DNA from: Actinosynnema pretiosum
GTDB taxonomy: Bacteria > Actinomycetota > Actinomycetes > Mycobacteriales > Pseudonocardiaceae
Direction: 5' to 3'
Assembly (NCBI RefSeq): GCF_024171695.1
Contig: NZ_JAMTCF010000023.1
Coordinates: 62,001 to 126,000 of the forward strand
DNA length: 64,000 nucleotides
Shown here: positions 1 through 8,607 of the stretch, piece by piece
Position numbering within the stretch: the first letter of the stretch is position 1
Layout of the letters: each line of letters begins with the position of its first letter
The notes under the pieces: generated by a model
What the model saw: only the letters and a program-made list of their open reading frames with translations
Databases searched by the model: none
Told to the model about the DNA's origin: nothing
Made by a program: the position numbers and the translations under genes

Positions 1-211
1 CCGCTTGCTGGCTCACGGTGGTGCCGGGGCCGAGCAGGAGCGCGCCGAGGGTTGCTGCGGGGATGTGGACCGTGCCGCGCTTGTCGGTGGCGGTGATGGC
101 GTTGTCGTCGCGGCTGACGACGCAGTGCTCCAGGTACAGGAAGGTCAGGCGGTCCTGGGCGCGGACCGGTTGGGACAGCGGTGCCGGTTCGGCTCCTGGG
201 ATGTCGGGCAC
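1..211 (-). CDS. cas1: Cas1, type I-E CRISPR integrase (5' part only)
   Basis: Partial gene: only the first 70 codons lie inside the window and the rest runs off the left edge. Cas1 is the metal-dependent integrase subunit of the Cas1-Cas2 spacer-acquisition complex. The visible N-terminus starts VPDIPGAEPAPLSQ and continues through RLTFLYLEHC and VHIPAATLGALLLGPGT, the typical beta-rich N-terminal domain of I-E Cas1; the catalytic C-terminal domain is not visible. The GTG start lies 8 bp after the cas6e stop, in the position cas1 holds in I-E operons. Start choice is moderately sure because no strong ribosome site is seen. Confidence 0.9.
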   Translation of the reverse strand, partial: MPDIPGAEPAPLSQPVRAQDRLTFLYLEHCVVSRDDNAITATDKRGTVHIPAATLGALLLGPGTTVSQQA

Positions 212-219
212 GCGGGACC

Positions 220-885
220 TCAGCTTCGGCGAACGGGGGCGAGGGTGAGCAGGCCGCAGCCGTAGCCCTTGGCCGCGCCGAGGCCTTCGGCCAGCACCGC
301 GCGCAGGGCGTCGGGATCGGTGACCGTCAGGTGGCCCTCGAAGACCGCCGTGGCCAGGGTGACGTTTCCACCTCGCCCCTGGAACACCACGAGCTCGCGC
401 TCGCGGACGGCGACGTCCGGCTCCTCCTGCTCACCGAGCGGAACGGTGAAGCCGTGGCGTTCGGCGCGGTCCAGCAACCAGGTGGTCTGCTGGCCTGCGG
501 TGACGTGGCCGAAGCGCTGCGTGCGTGCGGAGCCGGGGGTTCTGCGGATGCTGCGGGTGGGGTTGGCCTTGAGGCGGAACGCCCAGGTCTGCCTGGCGGC
601 CAAGCGGTCGAGCAGCGGCCGGTAGTCGCGGGTGTCCCAGGTTCGGGTGCTGGGCCAGCCGACCCGTTCCACCAGGTGGGTCAGGTCAGGGCGGTGCGGG
701 CTGACGACGAACAGCACGGTGCGGTGCTGGTGGTGGTCCACGCGCCACAGCACGCGTCCCCGCTCGGGTGCCGAAGCGGCGGGTGTGAAGGCGGCCATGA
801 CCCCGGCGTGGAGCTCCTGCGGGGAGGCGAGCAGCGCGCGGGCGGCCCGTCGGGCGGTGTTCACCTCGAAGCGGCTCAGGTGCAT
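220..885 (-). CDS. cas6e: Cas6e (CasE/Cse3) crRNA endonuclease
   Basis: Processes the CRISPR precursor RNA and stays bound to the crRNA 3' hairpin as the head of Cascade. The 221-residue protein begins MHLSRFEVNTARRAARALLAS, the usual CasE opening, and has the glycine-rich loop GAAKGYGCGLLTL near its C-terminus that marks the second ferredoxin-like fold of Cas6 proteins. Length fits the family (about 200-230). Its ATG overlaps the cas5 stop as ATGA, so translation is probably coupled. Gene order (cas5 before, cas1 after) supports the call. Confidence 0.93.
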   Translation of the reverse strand: MHLSRFEVNTARRAARALLASPQELHAGVMAAFTPAASAPERGRVLWRVDHHQHRTVLFVVSPHRPDLTHLVERVGWPSTRTWDTRDYRPLLDRLAARQTWAFRLKANPTRSIRRTPGSARTQRFGHVTAGQQTTWLLDRAERHGFTVPLGEQEEPDVAVRERELVVFQGRGGNVTLATAVFEGHLTVTDPDALRAVLAEGLGAAKGYGCGLLTLAPVRRS

Positions 886-1604
886 CAGACGAGGTCCTCG
901 AACGCCGCCATCGGGTCGAACGGGTCCACCGGGGTGTTCGAGGGCGGGAGGTGGGCGGGGTTGAGCACGGTGGTCCTGGTCCGGTGCACGGAGCGCCAGC
1001 CGTAGCGGCGGTGCCTGGGGTCGAAGCTCAAAGGCTCGTCGCGGACGAGTTCTGCGCCGGGCTCCTCGGCGGCGCAGTCGGTGACGACGTCGAGGTCGAC
1101 GGTCGGTGCGCGGTGGTTGCGCTGCACCCAGGGGGAGGCCAGCCAGGGGTGCCGTTCCAAGCAGTCGACCAAGGACTCGTCGTGGATTCCGTGCAGCAAC
1201 TTTCCCGCAGGCGGGCAGGAGCGACGTCCCAGGAACAGGGGGAACACCGGACGGCGCAGCACCTCCCGCAGAGCCTCCAACAACGCGCGGTCACCCTCGA
1301 CGGCGACGGCGAACACCGCGTCGGCAAGGTAGAACCGGTAGGACAGCGGCATCGACGTGGCCCCGTCGCGGGTGCGCGCGGTCTGGAAGTCGCGTTCAAG
1401 TCTTCCCGGCTGGTCGACGCGGACTCCGACGCGCAGCCCCAGCAGTTCGCCCAGCGGATCGGTCCGCAGCCGTCCTTGAGCCGCCGCGAGCAGGCCGAGG
1501 ACACCGCTCCGGCTCGGGGCGCGGTCGGTGTTGCGGCGCACGAAGCGGCTGCTGGTGCCCCAGGACTGCAGAGGGGCGCCCAGCCGCAGCAGCAGCGTGC
1601 TCAC
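885..1604 (-). CDS. cas5e: Cas5e (CasD), Cascade subunit
   Basis: Caps the 5' handle of the crRNA in the Cascade surveillance complex. The 239-residue product starts VSTLLLRLGAPLQSWG, matching the well-known Cas5 N-terminus. The open frame extends upstream to 1727, but that part overlaps cas7 and has no family similarity. The GTG at 1604 forms a GTGA overlap with the cas7 stop, as expected for tight I-E operons. It sits between cas7 and cas6e, the canonical order. RNA binding rather than cleavage is expected, since Cas6e does the processing in I-E systems. Confidence 0.93.
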   Translation of the reverse strand: MSTLLLRLGAPLQSWGTSSRFVRRNTDRAPSRSGVLGLLAAAQGRLRTDPLGELLGLRVGVRVDQPGRLERDFQTARTRDGATSMPLSYRFYLADAVFAVAVEGDRALLEALREVLRRPVFPLFLGRRSCPPAGKLLHGIHDESLVDCLERHPWLASPWVQRNHRAPTVDLDVVTDCAAEEPGAELVRDEPLSFDPRHRRYGWRSVHRTRTTVLNPAHLPPSNTPVDPFDPMAAFEDLV

Positions 1605-2740
1605 CGCCCGCCCGCCAGCCGGTCGGCGACCAGCGCGCCCAGCTCCGCCACGGCGGGCTCGAAGGTCGTGCGCCGCGCCAGTTCGGCTAGGGGCGCGACC
1701 CGCTTCTCGCCGACGCCGAACACCCACGCCGCGACGGGCCGCTCGTCGAACGCCTCGTGCAGTTCGCGGGCGTGCTCGGCGAGCCGGGAGACGGCGGCCA
1801 CGACCCGGCCGCCCTCGGCGTCGTCCTCCACCGCTTCCTCGAACGCGCCGACCAGGTTGATCGACTGGGTCTGGCGGACCACGACCAGCACGGCGTCGGG
1901 CAGGGTGCGGTTGGCGAAGGTGTTCTGCTTGCCGGTGGGCATGCTGGTCACGAACGCCCTGGCGAACGCCTCGACCGCGCGTGTGGTGGCGGCGGTGTCG
2001 CCGAGGTTGTCGTGCAGGCGGTCCACGTCGACGGTGGCGTAGCGGTACAGGGTGGAGGAGTTGAACTCCACGGTGCCGATCATCCCCGCGCCCGCGTCCT
2101 CCTCGGCGTCGCGCTGCTTGTGGTCGTCCACGGCGGTGAAGTAGTCGTACTCGTCGTCCACGGCGTGCACGCTCAGCGCGTGGGCCACCTGGCAGGCTGC
2201 GTCGACGTTGAGGTCGGTCGTGTCGGCGACCATGCGCCCGAACAGCGCCACGTCCACCGAGTGGTGCTGGTCCGCCCGCGCCCGTGCTTCGGCCTTGTTG
2301 ATGTCGAGCTTGCCCGCACCGGCCCTGGCTGCTGCGGTCACGGCGAGTTCGGCGAGCCCTTGGACCTGCCGGTTGCTCAGGAACAGCAGGTAACCGGACT
2401 CGTTCGGGGCGTCCTTCTTCCGCGCCGCGACGATCTTGATGCCCGCGGCGGTCAGCACGGCCTCGGCCAGCTCGCCCGCCCGCTCAGCCAGATCCGGTTC
2501 CTGGCGGGTGATCTCCTCACCGAGCAGCTCCACCACACGCTTGGTGCGCACCCCCAGTTCGAAGCGGTCGAGCAGGTCGCCGAACCTGTCGCGGGTGGCC
2601 CGCTTCCACGACTGGCTGGACACCCGCGCCCGGCGCCTGCCGCCGTAGAACGCGCTTTTGGGGCTGCCGGTGTCGTCGCGGTTGATGTTGCTGGGCGGCA
2701 CGGTCTGCACGACGTGGACGTCGACGATGGTGCGAGGCAT
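1601..2740 (-). CDS. cas7e: Cas7e (CasC/Cse4), Cascade backbone subunit
   Basis: Forms the six-copy backbone that holds the crRNA guide. The 379-residue protein opens MPRTIVDVHVVQTVPPSNIN and continues with DTGSPKSAFYGGRRRARVSSQSWKRA in near-diagnostic form for Cse4/CasC. Length is typical (350-390). A 24-bp gap separates it from cse2 upstream and it overlaps cas5 by 4 bp. The internal motif GTVEFNSSTLYRYATVD is also characteristic of the family. No broken residues or shifts were noticed, so the subunit is predicted functional. Confidence 0.95.
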   Translation of the reverse strand: MPRTIVDVHVVQTVPPSNINRDDTGSPKSAFYGGRRRARVSSQSWKRATRDRFGDLLDRFELGVRTKRVVELLGEEITRQEPDLAERAGELAEAVLTAAGIKIVAARKKDAPNESGYLLFLSNRQVQGLAELAVTAAARAGAGKLDINKAEARARADQHHSVDVALFGRMVADTTDLNVDAACQVAHALSVHAVDDEYDYFTAVDDHKQRDAEEDAGAGMIGTVEFNSSTLYRYATVDVDRLHDNLGDTAATTRAVEAFARAFVTSMPTGKQNTFANRTLPDAVLVVVRQTQSINLVGAFEEAVEDDAEGGRVVAAVSRLAEHARELHEAFDERPVAAWVFGVGEKRVAPLAELARRTTFEPAVAELGALVADRLAGGR

Positions 2741-2764
2741 GAGCTGAGTCCTTCGAGGGCTTGG

Positions 2765-3382
2765 TCAGGGGGAGGTGGTGCGCGGGGTGCGGTAGAAGGC
2801 GCGCCCCCAGCGCAGGCGCAGGGTCGACGCGCCACCGGGGCGTTGCCAGAGCACGAGTTCGTCGGCCAGCAGCGCGTAGTCGAGCGGGATGGTCTGCCCG
2901 CGCAGCAGTTGCACCACACCGCGCAGGTGGTGCACCAGCTCGTCCGTGCTCTGCGAGGTGCCCAACGCCTGGAACCGGCGCAGCACCGGTGGCGGGTTCG
3001 CCTCGAACTCCTGCGGGTGCAGCATCCGCACCGAGTGGCCCAAACCCCAGCCGCGTCGGTGCATCCGCTTGCGCTGCGACTGCTGGTGCACCGCGTACAG
3101 GGTCAGCGCCACGTGCGCGGCGACCTCACCGGGCGTCGCCAGGTCACCGGCGCCTGGACCCGCGAACTTCTCCGACACGGTGTGCTGGAGGATCTCGTTG
3201 ACGCTGCCAGCCGGTTTGCCCGCACCCCGGCGCAGCCGCGCCAACCCGGCCACCGCCGCCGACCGGTTGGCCAGCGCGCCCTCCTGCAGGGGCTTGATGC
3301 GGGCGTCGACCTCCGCGCCCACCGGGGTCAACGGCGCCCACCGCTCATCCTCCGGGGGAACGGGTCGCTGCTCGACGGTCAC
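2765..3382 (-). CDS. cse2: Cse2 (CasB), Cascade small subunit
   Basis: All-helical small subunit that stabilises the R-loop and the non-target strand in type I-E Cascade. The 205-residue product starts VTVEQRPVPPEDERWAPL and contains RKRMHRRGWGLGHSVRML and the C-terminal WQRPGGASTLRLRWGRAFYR, a basic surface typical of CasB. The open frame reaches back to 3619, but the GTG at 3382 gives a GTGA overlap with cse1, so it is preferred. Small-subunit sequences diverge, so the identification leans on operon position as well as length. Confidence 0.9.
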   Translation of the reverse strand: MTVEQRPVPPEDERWAPLTPVGAEVDARIKPLQEGALANRSAAVAGLARLRRGAGKPAGSVNEILQHTVSEKFAGPGAGDLATPGEVAAHVALTLYAVHQQSQRKRMHRRGWGLGHSVRMLHPQEFEANPPPVLRRFQALGTSQSTDELVHHLRGVVQLLRGQTIPLDYALLADELVLWQRPGGASTLRLRWGRAFYRTPRTTSP

Positions 3383-5034
3383 GACGTCACCTCGGTCGTC
3401 TCGGAGTAAGCCCACGGCAGCGCGGCGCGCAGGTCTCTGCGGAACCAGCGGTCGGCGTGCGCGGAGGTCATCAACCGCTTGTCCACCACACGACCCGCCC
3501 ACGCCGCCACCGGGGCCTGAGCCTGGAGGTCCGCACCGAGCGCCCGTGCAAGACGGTTGGCGGTGACGTGCCAGGCAGTGCCCGCCTCCAGCGGATCGGT
3601 GTCCGCGCGCAACGACCACAGCCAGGACCGGAACGCCACGTCCAGCTCGGCGTAGGCGAGTTCGACGGCGCGCGCACGTGGTCCGTCCCGCTCCTCCTTG
3701 CCCGCGCCTGCGGCGGCGGCGAGGTTAGCGGCAAGATTTCCCAGCGCCTGCGCGGATTTCTCCGCTGCCTGGACGCAGTCCACCGCAGTGCGCACCAGCG
3801 CGCGGGCGTCGCGGTGGACCAACGCCGAGCGCAGCGCGAGGCCGTCGTCGAGGATGTCGGTGGTGGTGGCGCTCTGCGCGCCGTAGGACATGCCGATCGT
3901 GCGCAACCGCAGGGGCAGGTCGGCGCCGATCACACCACCTACCTCGGCAACCCACTCCAGCACTCCGGGGGAGACGAACGCGGCGGCCTCGTCGCCTTGG
4001 CCCTTCTCCGCGCCGGGCAGCAGCGATTGCAGACCGCGCCACACCGCCCGCTCCGGGGCGTGCTCGCGGGGCATGTACACCTGCGCCACGCGCAGCTTCT
4101 TCTCCTGCGCCTTGCTGCGACGCCACGCGGTGTGCGGTTCCAGGCCTTCCTTGTTCTGCGGGGTGACGCGCTCTCCGTTGCAGATCAGCACCCCCGTCAC
4201 CTCGGCGCCCTCGCGCACGAGCCTGATCCGGCGCGACTGCCACGTGTAGAGGTCGACCGGACCCGTCGGCGCACGTCCGCCCTCGACCTCCTCGGCCGGG
4301 CCGACCGGTGGGCGCTCCCAGGCGGGCACGTCGAGCGAGGGCGTCCGCCTGATCGCGACGGAGTCGGCGGCGATCAGGTTGAGCAGCAGCGTGTCGCGCA
4401 GGGTGCGCCCCTCGGGCATCACGCCACCGAGGTGCCCGGCCCACCCCGTCCCGATCGGGTACCCCTTGCCGCTCTTGACCCGCTTGTCGCCCACCGCGCC
4501 GGACTTGATGCCCGACGGGTCGAAGGCGTGGCAGTGCACCAGCCAGCGCGCCGCCTCGGCGAACGACAACCGCACCTTCCCGCCCAAGCGGGTGGTGAAG
4601 AACGGGTGCCCGTTGGGGACGTCGGCGATCAGCTTGCTCAGCTCCGACACCTCGCCCGTGGCCGTGGTCAACCCGGCCACCTGGAGGAACGGGGTCTGCG
4701 GGTCGAACAGTTCGAAACGCGCCCGGTGCCGTTCCAGGTACGCGCGGACCTCCTCGTGGGGAAGCTGCTCCCGCGACCACAACCGCTCCCAGTGGTCCAA
4801 GTCGCGAGGGCCCTGAACCGCGCCGTGCAGCACCGCGAGCAGCACTCGCGTCAACGCGAACACTTGAGTCGGCACGTCCCCGACCAGCCCGGACAGCTCG
4901 TGGGCGTGTTTGAAGAGGTCTGGCAGCGACAGCTCGACCGGGCGACCGGGGTCGGCCAGGCGTCCCGTCAGCGGTAGCGCGGGCAACCAAGGCCGGTCGA
5001 CCAGGTTGAACGACTCGACCTCAGTGGCTCTCAT
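3379..5034 (-). CDS. cse1: Cse1 (CasA/Cas8e), Cascade large subunit
   Basis: Recognises the PAM, positions target DNA and recruits Cas3. The 551-residue protein begins MRATEVESFNLVDRPWLPAL, the standard Cse1 opening (NLxDxPWIPV), and carries GHPFFTTRLGGKVRLSFAEAARWLVHCHAFDPSGIKSG in split form across residues 150-190, a conserved CasA region. The C-terminal part is helical, as in the four-helix bundle of Cse1. The ATG at 5034 overlaps the end of cas3 by 14 bp, implying coupled translation. Length agrees with the family (about 500-560). Confidence 0.94.
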   Translation of the reverse strand: MRATEVESFNLVDRPWLPALPLTGRLADPGRPVELSLPDLFKHAHELSGLVGDVPTQVFALTRVLLAVLHGAVQGPRDLDHWERLWSREQLPHEEVRAYLERHRARFELFDPQTPFLQVAGLTTATGEVSELSKLIADVPNGHPFFTTRLGGKVRLSFAEAARWLVHCHAFDPSGIKSGAVGDKRVKSGKGYPIGTGWAGHLGGVMPEGRTLRDTLLLNLIAADSVAIRRTPSLDVPAWERPPVGPAEEVEGGRAPTGPVDLYTWQSRRIRLVREGAEVTGVLICNGERVTPQNKEGLEPHTAWRRSKAQEKKLRVAQVYMPREHAPERAVWRGLQSLLPGAEKGQGDEAAAFVSPGVLEWVAEVGGVIGADLPLRLRTIGMSYGAQSATTTDILDDGLALRSALVHRDARALVRTAVDCVQAAEKSAQALGNLAANLAAAAGAGKEERDGPRARAVELAYAELDVAFRSWLWSLRADTDPLEAGTAWHVTANRLARALGADLQAQAPVAAWAGRVVDKRLMTSAHADRWFRRDLRAALPWAYSETTEVTS

Positions 5035-7768
5035 GCGTCAGTCCTCCACGCGGGCTGTAGCGCAGGTGGAAGTCGGCCCTGCCGTGCCTGATCCGCGCGG
5101 TGCGGTTCTCGTCGAGCACCAGGACCAGGTGGCCCCCCAGCAGCGGAGAGGCGTCGAAAGCGGGAAAGTGGTCGACCTCCAAGGCGGTGATCACGTCGAG
5201 GTCGATACCGGGGTGGCTCAACGCCACCGGCAACCGCAACGCGCACGCAGCGACGATCTTGGCTTGCGCGGGCTCGATGGGGAGGTCCGTTGGCAGCGGC
5301 TGACCACCACCGCGCTCGATCCAGTCCGGTGTGGACAGACCGCCCGCCCCGTCGCGCTGGACCACCAGCACTTCCAGCGACTCCGCGCCATCGCGCACCT
5401 GCGCCGCGCCGCGCGGGCCGTCCTCCGTGTCGCCTGTCCCGGCTCGCACCCACCCGACCAGCGAGTGCCTGCTCGACCTGACCTCGTCCAGCAGGAACGC
5501 CTGTGCCGCCCGCTGTCGCTTCGCCGCCCGCTCAGCCGCCTCGGTCGCGGCCTCCTCCATCGCCACCTGCCACGACTCAGGACCCAGCGCGTCCGGACCG
5601 TAGGCGCTCTGCACCAGCGGTGCGATGTCCGACGGCAGCACCACCTGCTCCCGAGCCGTCACCAGTGCCGCCGATCGCAGCAGCAGGTGCTCGCCGTACA
5701 CGCGCCGCGACCCCTTGACCGCCCGCACCGGTGCGGCGCTCCAGTCCTCGACCCCGACCACGGCGCACCGAGGCCCCTCAACCGGTTTCGGCCTGACCCG
5801 ATCGTGCCGGTGCAGTCGACCCAACCTCTGCAACAACAGGTCCACCGGCGCCAGATCGGTCACCAACACGTCGAAGTCCAGGTCCAGTGACTGCTCCACG
5901 ACCTGCGAGGCCACCACGACGTGCAATCCCGGACGTTCCCCCTCCGGCCCGAAGCGCCTCAGCAGGCCCCGGTCGATCCGCGCCCGATCGCACGCCAGGA
6001 ACCGGGAGTGGGTGATCGTGACGTTCTCCTCGCCGAACTCCCGCTCCAACCGCGCGGCGGTCTCCTGCACCCGCCCGACGGTGTTGCGGACCACGACCGC
6101 GCAACCACCCTCGGCCAAGCGCTCCCGCAGGTACGCGGCCAACGCGTCCAAGTCGTCGGACAACCTGTCCAACGCCACCAGGGTGTTCTCGGGAGGCAGT
6201 TCCAGCACCCTCGGTTCCACTCCACCCGACGCGACGATCACCGGGTAGCCCAGTTCACGTCGCACCGCGACGGACCGCCCGTCGTAGGCGGCCACCAGTT
6301 CCGCGCGGCGCTCGGCGGGCAACGTCGCGGACAGCAGCACCACCGGCACCCCGTAGGAGCCCAGCCAGTGCAGCACGCGTTGCAAGTACTGCGACATGTG
6401 CACGTCGTAGGCGTGCACCTCGTCGATCACGACGACCTTGCCCGCCAACGCCAAGTGCCGCAGCATCAGGTGCCTGCTCTTCAGCCCGGCGAACAGCACC
6501 TGGTCGATCGTGCCGACCACGAACGCCGCCAGCACGCCCTTCTTGCGGCCGCTGAGCCACTGGTGGGCCGCAGCCGCCGTGTCGTCGTCCTCACCGGAGG
6601 AAGCGAACCCCTGCTGACGCATCAAGCCCGCGAACTCGTCGTTCAGCGACGCCTTGCCGTGCGCCAAGGTCACGCTCACCGACCCGTCACGCCCCGGCAG
6701 CACGTCCAACCAGCGCCGCACCCGGCTGAACATCGCGTCCGTCGTGGCCTGCGTCGGCAGCGCCACGAACACGCCGTCCGCACCGGACTTCGCCGCCAAC
6801 TCCTCCGCGGCCAGCAGCGCGGCCTCCGTCTTGCCCACCCCCATGGGCGCCTCGACGATCATCAACCCGGCCTGCTCGAACCCCGCGGCGACCTGAACCG
6901 CAGCCACCTGCACCGGTCTCGCTCCCGCCGTCACGGCGGGGAAGCGGGCTCGGAACGCCGCGTCCACATCGGTCCCCACCGGACGCGCCCGCCACCGCTG
7001 GGGCAGGTCGAGCTTCTTCCAGGCCAGCTCCACCCGAGGCGCCTGCTCGAACCCGGTAGGCCCCTCGTGCGCCTCCAGCAGGGGGAACAGGTCCGAGTTG
7101 GAAGCTATCCAGTCCGCCAGGATGACGACGGAGGTCAGCAGAGCGAGAACGGGCTGGCTCAGCCGCACGTCCCGGTAGCGCCCGAGGTCCACCCCCCGTG
7201 ACGCCCGGTCGAGGAAGAACTCGCGCGCCTGCGACCACGCGCCCTGACCGACCAGGTCCGTGCGATCCACGGCTTCCTGCAGCATCGACATCTCCGGCGG
7301 CACACCGTGATGACTGCCCACGACGCTGGCCAACTGCTCGGCGACCACCGAGCTCGAGGGGCCGAGCTGCCCGAGGAGGTAATCGCGCACCACCAGGTGC
7401 CCCACCAAGGCGTGGGACGCGCGACTTCGCTGGGGGTGCGTCCTCAGGTTCGGGTTCACGACCAATCCGGCCTCGCGCATTCGATCCGCGAGCAGTGGGA
7501 CCTGGACGCCGAAGGCGGGGCTTGCCTTGCCCACATCGTGAACCCGAGCCAACCAGGTCGCCAACACCGACACGCCTGCGGCGCCGTCGGGTAACTCCTG
7601 GGAGATCCGGAACGCGGCTTGCGGGGACAGCCACTCGTCGACCAGCAGGGCGGCGACCGCTCCGGTGTCGTCCAAGTGCTGCTGCAGTGGGAGCCAGTGC
7701 GTCAAACGACCTTGTGGATCATGCGCGGATTTCGCCCACACCACACGCCAGTCGATCGATTCCGTCAT
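5021..7768 (-). CDS. cas3: Cas3, HD nuclease-helicase of type I-E CRISPR interference
   Basis: Degrades Cascade-marked target DNA by 3'-5' translocation and HD nicking. Of 915 residues, the N-terminal ~250 hold an HD domain (HWLPLQQHLDD, then ARVHDVGKASPAF, HALVGH and SHHG). A superfamily-2 helicase follows: Walker A in EAPMGVGKTEAALL, DEVH box in VVIDEVHAYD, motif III LLSATLP, and motif VI region ending LLQRLGRLHRH. Single-polypeptide HD-then-helicase order is the normal I-E form. The ATG at 7768 (MTESIDWRVVWAKS) is chosen over the upstream start at 7846 because family similarity begins there. It is first in the operon, whose promoter should lie at 7769-7900. Confidence 0.95.
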   Translation of the reverse strand: MTESIDWRVVWAKSAHDPQGRLTHWLPLQQHLDDTGAVAALLVDEWLSPQAAFRISQELPDGAAGVSVLATWLARVHDVGKASPAFGVQVPLLADRMREAGLVVNPNLRTHPQRSRASHALVGHLVVRDYLLGQLGPSSSVVAEQLASVVGSHHGVPPEMSMLQEAVDRTDLVGQGAWSQAREFFLDRASRGVDLGRYRDVRLSQPVLALLTSVVILADWIASNSDLFPLLEAHEGPTGFEQAPRVELAWKKLDLPQRWRARPVGTDVDAAFRARFPAVTAGARPVQVAAVQVAAGFEQAGLMIVEAPMGVGKTEAALLAAEELAAKSGADGVFVALPTQATTDAMFSRVRRWLDVLPGRDGSVSVTLAHGKASLNDEFAGLMRQQGFASSGEDDDTAAAAHQWLSGRKKGVLAAFVVGTIDQVLFAGLKSRHLMLRHLALAGKVVVIDEVHAYDVHMSQYLQRVLHWLGSYGVPVVLLSATLPAERRAELVAAYDGRSVAVRRELGYPVIVASGGVEPRVLELPPENTLVALDRLSDDLDALAAYLRERLAEGGCAVVVRNTVGRVQETAARLEREFGEENVTITHSRFLACDRARIDRGLLRRFGPEGERPGLHVVVASQVVEQSLDLDFDVLVTDLAPVDLLLQRLGRLHRHDRVRPKPVEGPRCAVVGVEDWSAAPVRAVKGSRRVYGEHLLLRSAALVTAREQVVLPSDIAPLVQSAYGPDALGPESWQVAMEEAATEAAERAAKRQRAAQAFLLDEVRSSRHSLVGWVRAGTGDTEDGPRGAAQVRDGAESLEVLVVQRDGAGGLSTPDWIERGGGQPLPTDLPIEPAQAKIVAACALRLPVALSHPGIDLDVITALEVDHFPAFDASPLLGGHLVLVLDENRTARIRHGRADFHLRYSPRGGLTHESH

Positions 7769-7904
7769 CAAACCTTCCCCCGAACGGTGGCCACAACGGC
7801 ACCCTGGCGAGGACATACCTTGTTGGTTCGACAGTGTTACGCGCACTACGGGAAATGCGCCCGTTTGGGCTCATTGACGTGTGAAGGGACCGCAAGATTG
7901 CGGT

Positions 7905-7927
7905 GAGGCCCGGCGGTGCCGGGCCTC
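7905..7927 (-). terminator. Hairpin terminator after the small membrane gene
   Basis: A perfect 10-bp inverted repeat, GAGGCCCGGC and GCCGGGCCTC, with a 3-nt loop. It lies 5 bp past the stop of the minus-strand gene at 7933-8190 and before the cas operon, so it probably separates the two transcription units. No U-tract follows, as is common in high-GC actinobacteria. Confidence 0.7.
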
Positions 7928-7932
7928 GCGCT

Positions 7933-8190
7933 TCAGCCAATGTGGCGATGGAGGAAGTCGGCGATACGGATTGTCAGCGGCACGAACACCGCAAGACCGG
8001 TTGTGGCTGCCGCGACCACCGCGGTTGCGGGAGAGGTGATGCTCGATGTGTAGATCCACGCTGAGAAGGCCGCCCCTCCCGCTGGGAGTGCGCTGACAAC
8101 TACTGCTGCCAGGAAGATCAGCAGGGCGCGTCCGCTCATCAACGAGCTTCGGGAATCATCGTTTGCTGATGCATCGGGACCGGGTAACAT
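7933..8190 (-). CDS. Small two-helix membrane protein, function unknown
   Basis: An 85-residue protein with a short polar N-terminus (about 17 residues), two hydrophobic segments (ALLIFLAAVVVSALPAGGAAF and the alanine/valine-rich AVVAAATTGLAVFVPLTI) and a short charged tail ending IADFLHRHIG. The ATG at 8190 is preceded by a purine-rich GAGGAGAGGAAG ribosome site 8 nt upstream, good evidence that it is translated. It lies upstream of cas3 on the same strand, separated by a perfect hairpin terminator, so it is a neighbour rather than a clear member of the cas operon. No family was recognised; a phage-defence accessory role is only a guess from position. Confidence 0.65.
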   Translation of the reverse strand: MLPGPDASANDDSRSSLMSGRALLIFLAAVVVSALPAGGAAFSAWIYTSSITSPATAVVAAATTGLAVFVPLTIRIADFLHRHIG

Positions 8191-8607
8191 GCGGTTTGCT
8201 TCCTCTCCTCATCCAGGTTCGGGGAAGAAGGGCGGCCCCCGTTCCAGCGGGGGCCGTTCGCTTTTCGCGAACGGGTGCCGTCCTTCGCGCGTCAAGCGAG
8301 CGGCGCCCCCGCTCGAGCGGGGAGGAGTAAACCTGTTACTGCCACAGGGGATCACCGCCGCGCGTGCGGCGAGGGCCTCGATAGCGCATACCGTACAGCC
8401 TATCTCTGAGGATCGGCAAATGGCACAGTGAATCAGCCACCTAGTACTGACACAGATTCTGCTGTGCTTGAGGCCGCAATTCGCGGACTCTCGAATGTGA
8501 TACCCCTTGCTTGGAATCAGGGTTGCGCGACTGTGCACCGGTGAGTGCAGAGCACGACCGATGGTAACGACCCATTGTTTACCGATTAACCAAATCGGTC
8601 GTCTTTG
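8191..8607. other. 417-bp non-coding stretch with CRISPR-repeat-like hairpins
   Basis: No convincing gene is present. Three GC-rich hairpins occur. One at 8234-8255 (GGCCCCCG/CGGGGGCC) is followed by a T-rich run on the plus strand and could be a terminator. One at 8307-8322 (CCCCGCTCGAGCGGGG) is followed by AGGAG. One at 8356-8371 (CGCCGC/GCGGCG) is flanked by CAC and GAGGGCC. The last two resemble the stem and flanks of actinobacterial I-E repeats, but their centres are 49 bp apart and they differ in sequence, so this is not an array. Confidence 0.5.
8581..8599. promoter_or_regulatory. Palindrome upstream of the 8608 gene, possible operator
   Basis: ACCGATT and AATCGGT form a perfect 7-bp inverted repeat with a 5-nt spacer, ending 8 bp before the proposed GTG start. 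A third ACCGAT copy lies at 8557-8562. The site is AT-richer than its surroundings and lies where the promoter of the next gene should be, so a regulator binding site is likely; the regulator is unknown. Confidence 0.5.

Noticed and set aside
8209-8538. A 109-codon minus-strand frame in the gap after the cas region
   Set aside because: It covers the hairpins, has no ribosome site and its composition is not gene-like.
8191-8607. A CRISPR array
   Set aside because: The hairpins differ in sequence and spacing (centres 49 and about 70 bp apart) and no repeated unit with regular spacers is seen.
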